Source: CAYZWU01 sp964482235 (GTDB taxonomy: Bacteria; Planctomycetota; B15-G4; CAYZWU01). From it: 7,982 nt of DNA. Within the stretch, counting starts at the first letter, position 1. Each line of letters opens with the position of its first letter. The DNA is taken from positions 1-7,982 of the forward strand of contig CAYZWU010000100.1 of NCBI GenBank assembly GCA_964482235.1. The letters are read 5' to 3'. The notes beneath the pieces are model-generated. The model saw only the letters and a program-made list of their open reading frames with translations, was not told where the DNA came from and did no database searches. Both the position numbers and the translations under genes were made by a program. Below, piece by piece: positions 1-6,133 of the stretch.

Positions 1-16
1 AGCCTTCAGACTCTGA

Positions 17-50
17 CCACGTCCAAAGGACGTGGGTTTCTAGAGCCCAC
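17..50. repeat. Overlapping alternative hairpins; possible IS200/IS605-type end
   Basis: CCACGTCC (17-24) and GGACGTGG (28-35) form a perfect 8-bp stem with loop AAA. The 3' arm also starts a second, mutually exclusive stem: GTGGG (32-36) pairs with CCCAC (46-50). Short perfect hairpins of this look are typical near the ends of IS200/IS605 and TnpB-type elements, where the right end also encodes guide RNA structure. An intrinsic terminator of a gene beyond the left edge is the other option, though the run of T after the stem is only TTT. No transposase is visible inside the window. Confidence 0.35.
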
Positions 51-97
51 TAAAAGCTATAGAATCAAATTAAGTGCTTACAGGAGTGGCTGATACG

Positions 98-113
98 TCG
101 CTATGCTTAGCGA
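98..113. repeat. Small hairpin TCGCTA-TGCT-TAGCGA
   Basis: A perfect 6-bp stem (98-103 with 108-113) closes a 4-base loop. It is followed directly by TTATAAT, a perfect -10-like hexamer TATAAT at 115-120. I find no acceptable -35 hexamer 16-18 bases upstream, so I do not call a promoter. Function unknown; it may belong to the same mobile-element remnant as the 17-50 hairpins. Confidence 0.3.
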
Positions 114-606
114 TTATAATGCATCCATCTCCATAAACGCAATACTTTCCCGTATCCTGCCAATGAAGATTCATTATCCCCGGTTTTGTACTCTGACGAG
201 AAAGCCGTAATCGGGCTTACTGGCACGACGAACCCGCTTCTCGCCGGAAAGATCGGTTCGATTTCCGTGACAGGCGCCTTTCCGAATTCGAACACAATCC
301 TGGCTAGGAGCCTTCAGTGCCTTGGCACAACAGCGGTTCCATCCCAGCAGGTCAGGCTCGACTTCCAGAAAGCGCAAAAAGTGGAGAGAATGAAAACCGC
401 GGATCACAACAGCGATCTGCAATAGGTCTTTCAGATCACGGCCGGTCTGGCCGGCCTAAAATTCAGGCGCCAGACGGCCCAGTTCAAAACAAAACGAACA
501 TTGCGGCCATGTCAGTTCAGTACAATCTAGGATATGCTCATCCCACGATCCGGCGATCTGCGGTGCAACAGGATGGTTGCCTTCCGCAGCCTGTGCAGGT
601 AGAAAA

Positions 607-620
607 CAGGAGAACTCCTG
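607..620. promoter_or_regulatory. Perfect inverted repeat upstream of the hydrolase
   Basis: CAGGAG (607-612) and CTCCTG (615-620) form a perfect dyad with a 2-base AA spacer, 30 bases before the hydrolase ATG. It could be a repressor operator or, in RNA, a hairpin near the ribosome binding site. The position is the only support; no protein partner is evident. Confidence 0.25.
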
Positions 621-650
621 GAATAAGCTCCGAATGCGAGGAAACACCCG

Positions 651-1604
651 ATGAGTACCTCACGCTCCTTCCTGATCGGACTGCTGTGCCTTCTCGCCGC
701 CGGCTGCGCCTCGCGTTTCACGGAGCCCGGCGACATCTGTGTCCATGCCGCGCGGGAGAAAGAAAGATTTCGGGCCGGCTGCCTGCCGTACGAGGACCGT
801 TCCCTCTATTATGAAACCGAAGGTGACGGCCCGGCCCTGGTGCTGATCCATGGAGCCGCTCCTCACGGTATCTTTCACCCGACATTCAGCCGCTTCGCCG
901 ATATGGCGACTCTGGTCTACTATGATCAGCACGGCTACGGGTTGACCGGTGCGCGAGACATGCAGCGATGGACCACGGCAAAGGACGTGGAGGATCTGGA
1001 GGCGTTGCGCGCCCGGCTGAAGCTCGAAAAGATGACGCTTCTCGTGGTCTCCTACGGCGGTCCGATCGCTCTCTCCTATGCGTTGAAATATCCACACAGG
1101 ATCGCCAAGCTCATCCTCGTTTCCTCCTTTGCGGACAACGACGACCGGATTCCAGAGGCTCAGGTCATGGTTGCCCGGATCCTGTACGAGGATGGGGTGG
1201 CCAAAAAAATGAAAGCCATAGAAGACGACCCCTCCCTCGCCGAACGGGAAAAAACGATACGGAAGTGGCTGCTGACCCCTGGAACCCATCATCACTCGCC
1301 CATCCCAGGAGAGGTCGTGGAGCTATGGTACGACTGCGGCGTCTTTCCGGAGCAATCAAAGGACCGGTCGACCTGCAGCATTCCCGAAGCCGTGACATGG
1401 GGGGATCTGCAGCGGATCGAGGCACCGGTCCTGGTCCTCTCCGGCCGCCACGATGCGATCACACCGCTCGACCTCAGCCGGAGAATGGCGGAGAACCTTC
1501 CCCGCGGCAGGCTGGTGATCTTTGAAAAGAGCGGCCATCTGCCCTGGATCGAGGAAGAGGAACTGTTCTTCGATACGGTGAAAGAGTTCCTGATGGGCGA
1601 ATAA
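651..1604 (+). CDS. Lipoprotein alpha/beta hydrolase (peptidase/esterase-like)
   Basis: A 317-residue alpha/beta-hydrolase-fold enzyme, probably a serine hydrolase anchored in the envelope by lipid. The N-terminus has a short hydrophobic segment ending in the lipobox LAAGC, so Cys19 is the likely lipidated residue. The fold is shown by VLIHG (64-68, oxyanion-hole loop), a nucleophile elbow VVSYGG with Ser134, GRHDAITP with Asp268, and SGHLPW with His296, which together give a Ser-Asp-His triad. The cap lies between about 160 and 245. The elbow has Val where the family usually has the first Gly of GxSxG. The opening motif is HGAAPHG rather than the HGGPG of proline iminopeptidases, so substrate cannot be assigned; peptidase, esterase and lactonase are all possible. 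The ATG at 651 is preceded by GAGGAA (638-643) with a 7-base gap. It appears to be a single-gene unit. Confidence 0.88.
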   Translation: MSTSRSFLIGLLCLLAAGCASRFTEPGDICVHAAREKERFRAGCLPYEDRSLYYETEGDGPALVLIHGAAPHGIFHPTFSRFADMATLVYYDQHGYGLTGARDMQRWTTAKDVEDLEALRARLKLEKMTLLVVSYGGPIALSYALKYPHRIAKLILVSSFADNDDRIPEAQVMVARILYEDGVAKKMKAIEDDPSLAEREKTIRKWLLTPGTHHHSPIPGEVVELWYDCGVFPEQSKDRSTCSIPEAVTWGDLQRIEAPVLVLSGRHDAITPLDLSRRMAENLPRGRLVIFEKSGHLPWIEEEELFFDTVKEFLMGE

Positions 1605-1684
1605 GATAGCCGAATCAGTACGCCGGACAGCAACGAGCCCATCGATATCCCTGAATTCCATCCGGCCGGCCCCGAGGCAGCACG

Positions 1685-1713
1685 TTGTTTTCATCAACCA
1701 ATCATGATAGAAT
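1685..1713 (+). promoter_or_regulatory. Predicted sigma-70-type promoter of the secreted-protein gene
   Basis: TTGTTT (1685-1690) and TAGAAT (1708-1713) are separated by exactly 17 bases; the -10 matches TATAAT at five of six positions, the -35 at three of six. The 8-base palindrome ATCATGAT (1701-1708) overlaps the spacer and -10. Transcription would start near 1720, giving a leader of about 60 bases to the ATG at 1782. This argues against the in-frame ATG at 1704, which lies inside the promoter. Confidence 0.5.
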
Positions 1714-1781
1714 CATCCATTCCTTACTCTAATCACCGTTTTCGGAACAAGACCGCGAGCACCGACCAAAGGAGACTGCTG

Positions 1782-2732
1782 ATGAGGAAACTGATCTGGT
1801 TGACCAGCTGTTCAGCGCTCCTGCTCCTCCTCTTCTCCGGCACCGGGGCCCTGGCCCAGAATACGGCTGCCAACGGGGATTTCGAGCTGCAGGACACCGG
1901 CCCCTGGGCCAAGACGGGTAGCAACGACGGCGCCATGATCATCATGTTCGATGTGAACGGCAACGGGCAGACGTCGCTTTGCTGGAAAAGACAGCCCGGA
2001 TCGAACATTGGAAATGGCGGGCTCACGCAGGACGTGAGCCTGATCGCGGGGACGACCTACGACGTCTCGGTCAACGTCTCGTTCATCTGCACCTGCTGAG
2101 GCGGTGTCAGTGACGGCGGTAAATTCAACGTCATGATCAACGGGGTGTTGATCGACTCCTACTCATGCGGCTATCTCGCCCAGTTAGCTACCAAGCGCGC
2201 GACCCTGAGCGGATCGTACACGGCCGCCTACACCGGTGCTCATACGGTGCAGATCGAGAACTCCCGATCCTCCATCCAGGTGGACTGCTTCAACCACATC
2301 GACAACATCGTCGTGACCCCTCAGAATCCCGACCTGGTTCTCGAGGAGTGCAACATCGGCGTCTACAGCGGCGGAAGCGTCCAGATGACCCTCGATGCCG
2401 GTCCCGCCTTTGCCGGCAAGGACTACGTGGTTCTCGCCAGCTTCGGGTCGTACCCCGGCTTCACGATGAACGGCGTGAACGTTCCCCTGAACATGGACGC
2501 GCTGTTCCATCTCTCGCGGACGCACACCAACAATCCCATGTTCCAGGATACGCTGGGTGTGCTCGATGCGAACGGCCGGGCCACGGCAAAATTCGACACG
2601 CGGGGATCCATCGATCCCGGCTATCTGGGCACCACGATCACTTTTGCTTTCGTCGTGACCCAGGGCCAGATGCAGACGCCGCTGCTCTACGCGTCGTACC
2701 CGGTCCTGGTGAACTTCATCAACTACTCGTGA
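1782..2732 (+). CDS. Secreted beta-rich two-domain protein with in-frame TGA (candidate selenoprotein)
   Basis: Read as one gene, this gives 316 residues with a TGA at codon 106. The start is ATG 1782, preceded by AAAGGAG (1768-1774) with a 7-base gap. Residues 1-25 form a classic signal peptide ending ALA, cleaved before Gln26. Residues about 27-180 look like a carbohydrate-binding-module-type beta sandwich (opening NGDFELQDTGPW; later GGKFNVMINGVLIDSY and a closing DNIVV). Residues about 185-316 resemble a small beta domain found in many secreted proteins of planctomycete-like bacteria (PGFTMNGVNVPLN, GVLDANGRA, FAFVV). The parts before and after the TGA (1782-2099 and 2100-2732) are in the same frame, and the residues just after it continue the N-terminal domain, so this is one gene. 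Conventional annotation would give a short protein ending at 2099 plus a second CDS from ATG 2133, which would lack a signal peptide. The mature protein has Cys67, 103, 105, 129, 169 and 190. Ligand and role are unknown. A nonsense mutation or sequencing error cannot be excluded. Confidence 0.72.
2097..2099 (+). other. In-frame TGA, possible selenocysteine codon 106
   Basis: The codon follows Cys103-Thr104-Cys105 and precedes Gly107-Gly108. If decoded as selenocysteine, the site would read Cys-Thr-Cys-Sec, matching a CxxU redox pattern and placing Cys and Sec side by side. It is the only stop in the frame between 1782 and 2730. TGA terminates this gene and the sulfatase, so general reassignment of TGA is unlikely. 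Confidence 0.45.
2100..2138 (+). promoter_or_regulatory. Candidate bacterial SECIS stem-loop after the TGA
   Basis: GUGACG (2110-2115) pairs with CGUCAU (2129-2134), extended by 2106-2108 with 2135-2137 across a bulged A (2109). This gives about nine pairs, two of them G-U. The 13-base loop (2116-2128) begins 17 bases after the TGA and carries GGU at 2118-2120. Bacterial SECIS elements sit directly after the UGA within the coding region, with a G or GU in the apical loop and a similar spacing. The loop is larger than usual. A competing hairpin, CACC-U-GC / GC-GGUG (2090-2106), would put the UGA itself in a UGAG tetraloop. Folding was done by eye. Confidence 0.35.
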
Positions 2733-2754
2733 TTTTTTCGATCTGAGACGGAAA

Positions 2755-2795
2755 CGGGCCGGTCCATGAAGGAGAGATCCTTGCGGGCCGGCCCG
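2755..2795. terminator. Nested hairpin between convergent genes, likely terminator
   Basis: CGGGCCGGTCC (2755-2765) pairs with GGGCCGGCCCG (2785-2795) over 11 positions with one G-U. Inside, AAGGA (2769-2773) pairs with TCCTT (2778-2782) around a GAGA loop. It lies 22 bases after the secreted-protein stop and 94 bases after the sulfatase stop in the opposite direction, so it could end transcripts from both sides. Neither strand has a long T run after the stem, so termination could be Rho-assisted, or the structure may mainly protect the 3' end. Confidence 0.55.
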
Positions 2796-2889
2796 CTGCT
2801 GTTTATCTCACTCCCCGAATATGTAGATTGCCCCTGCTTTCACTGCATGACAAGTATCGCGGAAACGAAAAAAACGGCGGAGTTCGATT

Positions 2890-5097
2890 TCAAGGCCGCT
2901 CCAGGCGTTTGATGATGTTCCGGCAGGTTCTGGAAACGTACTTCGAGCTGTCCTTCAGTCCGGCCTCGATGGCCGGCATCGCGGAGCGGACCTTGTCGCC
3001 GATCCGGCCGAGGCTGGCGGCGGCGAAGAGGCGGACCATCTCGTCGCGGTGTTCGAGTTTCTTCTGCAGCACGGGCAGGCCCTTCATCTCTTCACCGAGA
3101 TCGCAGAGCGCCTCGGCGGCGGCGATCGAAACGCTCGGCGAGCTGTCGTCCAGCAGTGCGGCGATTGCCTTTGCGGCGCGCTCGGCCCGGGGCGTTCCCT
3201 TCACCCTGTGGTGCAAGGCCACGACGGCCCAGTAGCGGACCGGCCCGTCCCTGTCCTCGAGAGCCGGGAAGATCCTCTCCTTCGCTGCCGCGCCGCTCTC
3301 GAGGTCGATCTCCTTGAACGCCAGGAGGCGATCGAGAAGGCCGGACGCGATCCTGTCGCGCCAGTGGATCGAGTCGGTGTCGCCCGTTCGCTTGTCTTTC
3401 CCGGACGGCTCTGCAGCGCCTCCCTCGAAGCGGACCGCGGCGCTGTCGCGGAAGCCCGGCCGGCAGGCCCGGGCGAGGATCGCCTGCGTCATCTTCAGAC
3501 GGATCGGCGCCCTGTAGAGCTTCCACCCGCCTTTCACCTGATCCGCCCCTTTCCAGGCGATCGAGGCGCCGGGTGTCGGCGAGGAGATCGACAGGACGAT
3601 CGTGCCGTCATCGCTCCCCTCCCGCTCCTCGAGGGTGAATCGGGGATCCCCCGTCCGCGCCCATCGGCCGTCCGGCCGCTTCAGGGCTTCGAAGTCGGGC
3701 TCCGGGATCATGCCCACGTCGCCGATGTCGCGCATCCAGGAGAGAAGACGCTCCCTCAGGCGCCGGAGCGTCCCCTCATGAGCCGGGTCGCCGGCCAGGT
3801 TCCGGACCTCGTGGGGATCAACGGCGAGATCGTACAGCTCTTCCACCGGCTTGGCGTCCTCGAAGTACTGCCTCTCGGCGCCGGCGAGCTTCCCCTCGGC
3901 GTGGAGCCGCCGCATCTCCTTCATGGTCGGCATCTCGTTCATGTACTCGATGTCCTGGCTCCTGGGAAGGTGGGGCATGAAGTTGCGGATGTACTTCCAG
4001 CGATCGTCGCGAACGGCGCGGATCAGGTCGAAGGCTTCGTCCATCCTGTCGCGGGCGGCGAAGATGTGCTGCCGGGGAGGCGCCTTCCCTCGTCCGAGAA
4101 AGGCCTGGCCCTGAAAATAGGACGGCTCGTCCACGCCGGCCAGAGCCAGCATGGTGGGCGCAAAATCGACGAAGGAGACCAGGTCGTGTCGCACGCTTCC
4201 CGGAGCGGCTGCGTCGGAAGCATTGCCGCCGGCAAGGCGACGGTACTTCTCCGGCACGCGTACGATCAGGGGAACACGCAGCCCCGAGTCGTAGATCCAC
4301 CGCTTGGCGCGCGGCAGCCCGCGGCCGTGGTCGCCGAAGAAACAGACGATCGTGTCCTCCGCCAGGCCGTCCTCGTCGAGCTGCCGCAGGATCCCCCCCA
4401 CCTCCTTGTCCATCAGGGTGATGAGGTCGGCGTATCGCGCCCAATCCTGCCGCACCGCCGGCGTGTCCGGGTAGTAGGGCGGCAGGTCGGCCCCGACCGG
4501 ATCGTGCCTCTCGCCGGGACGCAGCGAGTCAAGCTTCCTGAGGAGTCCGGGATTGCTGCTCCGGATCCGGCTCTCGTGCGTGGTTGTGAAGTTGATCACG
4601 GAAAAGAAGCTCTGGCCCGGCGCGCGGTTTCGCCAGTGAGCCTTGTTGCCGCACTCGTCCCAGGCCGTGGACGGAACACCGAACTGGTAGTCGGTCTTCG
4701 ACCGGTTGGTGCAGAAGTAGCCCGCGGCGCGGAGATATTCGGTGAAGCACTTCACCGGCGCGGGCGGGACGCCCTGGCAGCGCATCGGATTCGTGCCGAT
4801 CGAAGTGGGGTACATCCCCGTGATGATGCAGGAGCGGGCCGGGGCGCAGACGCCGGCGTTGGCGAAGGCGCTCTCGAACCGCACGCCCTCCCCGGCCAGC
4901 CTGTCGAGCGCCGGTGTCACGGCATAGGCGTCTCCGTAGCATCCGAGGTCCGGGCTGATGTCCTCGGCCGAGATCCAGACGATGTTGGGGCGAGACAGCG
5001 GCGGCTCTCCCCCGCCGCGGTCGGCGAGGAGCCGGCCCGGCCAGGCGGCGGCCAGTCCGCCGAGACCCGTGGTGATGAGGAACTTTCTCCTGTTCAT
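2890..5097 (-). CDS. Tat-exported sulfatase with C-terminal HEAT repeats
   Basis: A 735-residue type I sulfatase that would hydrolyse sulfate esters or N-sulfates on an unknown substrate, probably a sulfated polysaccharide, outside the cytoplasm. Residues 1-25 are a twin-arginine signal (NRRKFL). The catalytic core spans about 37-460: NIVWISAEDISPD (38-50) with metal ligands Glu45/Asp46, CAPAR (84-88) in which Cys84 is the residue expected to become formylglycine, and GDHGRG (255-260) with Asp256/His257. The overall pattern resembles N-sulfoglucosamine sulfohydrolase-like bacterial sulfatases. Residues about 500-560 (ISSPTPGASIAW, then LARACRPGFRDSA) look like the small domain found at the C-terminus of beta-hexosaminidases. 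Residues about 585-735 form helical HEAT-type repeats. ATG 5097 was chosen because GGAGGAGG lies just upstream and the Tat signal follows; the ATG at 5214 would add 39 residues before the signal and overlap the regulator's control region. No maturase gene is present in this window. Confidence 0.92.
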   Translation of the reverse strand: MNRRKFLITTGLGGLAAAWPGRLLADRGGGEPPLSRPNIVWISAEDISPDLGCYGDAYAVTPALDRLAGEGVRFESAFANAGVCAPARSCIITGMYPTSIGTNPMRCQGVPPAPVKCFTEYLRAAGYFCTNRSKTDYQFGVPSTAWDECGNKAHWRNRAPGQSFFSVINFTTTHESRIRSSNPGLLRKLDSLRPGERHDPVGADLPPYYPDTPAVRQDWARYADLITLMDKEVGGILRQLDEDGLAEDTIVCFFGDHGRGLPRAKRWIYDSGLRVPLIVRVPEKYRRLAGGNASDAAAPGSVRHDLVSFVDFAPTMLALAGVDEPSYFQGQAFLGRGKAPPRQHIFAARDRMDEAFDLIRAVRDDRWKYIRNFMPHLPRSQDIEYMNEMPTMKEMRRLHAEGKLAGAERQYFEDAKPVEELYDLAVDPHEVRNLAGDPAHEGTLRRLRERLLSWMRDIGDVGMIPEPDFEALKRPDGRWARTGDPRFTLEEREGSDDGTIVLSISSPTPGASIAWKGADQVKGGWKLYRAPIRLKMTQAILARACRPGFRDSAAVRFEGGAAEPSGKDKRTGDTDSIHWRDRIASGLLDRLLAFKEIDLESGAAAKERIFPALEDRDGPVRYWAVVALHHRVKGTPRAERAAKAIAALLDDSSPSVSIAAAEALCDLGEEMKGLPVLQKKLEHRDEMVRLFAAASLGRIGDKVRSAMPAIEAGLKDSSKYVSRTCRNIIKRLERP

Positions 5098-5251
5098 GCC
5101 TCCTCCATTTTTATCCGCATCAACGGGAGAATCCGAGGATAAAAGCCCTGAGCAGGAGATCTCCGCCACGAATTTCCGGAATTCTCCGAAAGGTCTTGCA
5201 TCGAATGTCGTCATTTATTACTATCCTGGTTGAGTAATAATTGGAGAGAAC
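5098..5251. promoter_or_regulatory. Divergent control region between sulfatase and regulator
   Basis: This 154-base gap separates the sulfatase (leftward) and TrmB-type regulator (rightward) starts. A possible rightward promoter is TTGCAT (5196-5201), 17 bases, TACTAT (5219-5224); the match to consensus is modest. Palindromes nearer the sulfatase are GGAGATCTCC (5155-5164) and TTCCGGAA (5174-5181). I could not identify a convincing leftward promoter. Ribosome binding sites lie at both ends: GGAGGAGG on the minus strand before 5097, and GGAGAG (5243-5248) before 5252. Confidence 0.6.
5215..5240. promoter_or_regulatory. Perfect AT-rich dyad, candidate operator of the TrmB-type regulator
   Basis: TTATTACT (5215-5222) and AGTAATAA (5233-5240) are exact inverted copies with a 10-base spacer, so equivalent positions are 18 bases apart. 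It stands out in a GC-rich region, sits 11 bases before the regulator ATG, and overlaps the proposed -10 hexamer. This arrangement is what an autorepressor site would look like. TrmB proteins of archaea are known to bind dyads; assignment of this one to the neighbouring protein is inference. Confidence 0.5.
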
Positions 5252-6109
5252 ATGAAAACACCCCAAGAATGCGTTCAAGCCCTTAACGAACTAGGATTTA
5301 CGGAGCTCGAGGCACGCATCTACGCCTGTCTCCTTCAGTGCTCGCCCGCCACGGGATACAAGGTGGCCAAGGAGATCGGGGCCACACACGCCAGCACGTA
5401 CAAGGCGATCGAGTCGCTGGAGTCGAAGGGCGCCGTCCTCGTCGACGACGCCAAGACGCGCGTCCTGAGGGCCGTTCCCTTCGAGGAGCTGTTCGAGCAG
5501 ATGGATCAGCGGTTCCAGAAGCGGCGCCGGGCCGCGGTGCAGAGCCTCGGGAAGCTGAGGAGCAGTGACGGCGACGATCGGATCTACCAGCTGAAGACGA
5601 TGAACCAGGTCGTGTCCAAGTGCCGTACGATGCTCGCCGCTGCCGAGCAGATCCTGCTGATCGACATCTTTCCCCAGCCACTTGCGATCCTGGCAGACGC
5701 GATCGAGCAGGCGGCCGGGCGCTGTCCGAAGGTCATGGTCCAGGTTTACGAGCCCACGACACTGCGCGGTGTGCAGTTGATCGAGCGTTACGGGGGAACC
5801 GATGTCCAGGGCCGGTGGCCCGTCCAGTGGATCGCCATGATGTGCGACGGAAGCCAGAGCCTTCTCGCGGCAATCGAGCCTGACGGGACAACAGTGCATC
5901 AGGCCCTCTGGACGGCGAGCCCCGTGTTCTCCTACGTGCTCACAGCCTATGCCGACGCGGAGTTCCGCTTCTCTCACATCACGCCCCTGATCGAGAAAGC
6001 AAAAACGATCGAAGAGGTGAGACAGGAGCTTTCCAGCTGGGAAGGCTTCTATCCCGTGGCCAACGACGTCCCCGGCTACCGGCAGCTGCTGGACAGGTTT
6101 TCCGACTAA
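5252..6109 (+). CDS. TrmB-family transcriptional regulator
   Basis: A 285-residue DNA-binding regulator. Residues about 8-75 are a winged helix-turn-helix of the TrmB type: LGFTELEARIYACLLQ, then a turn with GYKVAKEIGATHASTYKAIESL whose recognition helix spans about 45-58, and a wing ending VLRAVP. Residues 76-104 are a charged helix (EELFEQMDQRFQKRRR), probably a dimerisation coiled coil. Residues about 110-245 look like the phospholipase-D-like sensor half often attached to this domain (LLIDIFPQPL, QWIAMMCDGSQSLLAAIEPDG); no catalytic HKD motif is seen, as expected for a sensor. The effector is unknown; sugars are effectors in characterised archaeal members. The ATG has GGAGAG upstream with a short gap. 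The stop is 24 bases before the metalloprotease start, indicating an operon, and an upstream dyad suggests autoregulation. Confidence 0.87.
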   Translation: MKTPQECVQALNELGFTELEARIYACLLQCSPATGYKVAKEIGATHASTYKAIESLESKGAVLVDDAKTRVLRAVPFEELFEQMDQRFQKRRRAAVQSLGKLRSSDGDDRIYQLKTMNQVVSKCRTMLAAAEQILLIDIFPQPLAILADAIEQAAGRCPKVMVQVYEPTTLRGVQLIERYGGTDVQGRWPVQWIAMMCDGSQSLLAAIEPDGTTVHQALWTASPVFSYVLTAYADAEFRFSHITPLIEKAKTIEEVRQELSSWEGFYPVANDVPGYRQLLDRFSD

Positions 6110-6133
6110 TGACGCGGATGGAGGTACGAGAAA

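Larger units (their letters stand above)
1..650. other. Left-edge region without a recognisable gene
   Basis: I see no convincing protein-coding gene here. Short open frames exist on both strands (for example 186-425 on + and 107-295 on -), but none has a clear ribosome binding site or a recognisable domain, and they overlap one another. The first ~180 bases are more AT-rich than the rest of the window and contain small hairpins, described separately. The 9-base word AGCCTTCAG occurs at 1-9 and again at 309-317. A hairpin GGCCGG-TCTGG-CCGGCC lies at 440-456. The last ~40 bases are the leader of the hydrolase gene. The region may be decayed mobile DNA or plain intergenic sequence. Confidence 0.5.

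Noticed and set aside
115..120. TATAAT as a promoter -10 box
   Set aside because: No -35-like hexamer at 16-18 bases upstream, no extended -10 motif, and no gene follows within a reasonable distance.
1..317. AGCCTTCAG at 1-9 and 309-317 as target-site duplication of an inserted element
   Set aside because: Only 9 bases, with no mobile-element gene between the copies and no terminal inverted repeats; chance is a sufficient explanation.
1704..1781. Upstream ATG at 1704 as start of the secreted protein
   Set aside because: It lies between the predicted -35 and -10 boxes and would put 26 polar residues before the signal peptide; ATG 1782 has a strong ribosome binding site.
1782..2732. Whole-genome reassignment of TGA to tryptophan
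   Set aside because: TGG is used for Trp in all genes here, and TGA serves as the terminator at 2730-2732 and at the sulfatase end.
2165..2746. 193-residue + frame overlapping the secreted protein
   Set aside because: Arg/His/Pro-rich product in a different frame from the coherent secreted protein; a shadow.
3049..5142. 697-residue open frame on + opposite the sulfatase
   Set aside because: It mirrors the sulfatase codons, has no ribosome binding site or recognisable domain, and its composition (rich in Arg, Gly, Val, Ala) is typical of antisense frames in GC-rich genes.
5098..5214. ATG at 5214 (minus strand) as sulfatase start
   Set aside because: It would place 39 non-signal residues before a clear twin-arginine signal; ATG 5097 has GGAGGAGG just upstream.
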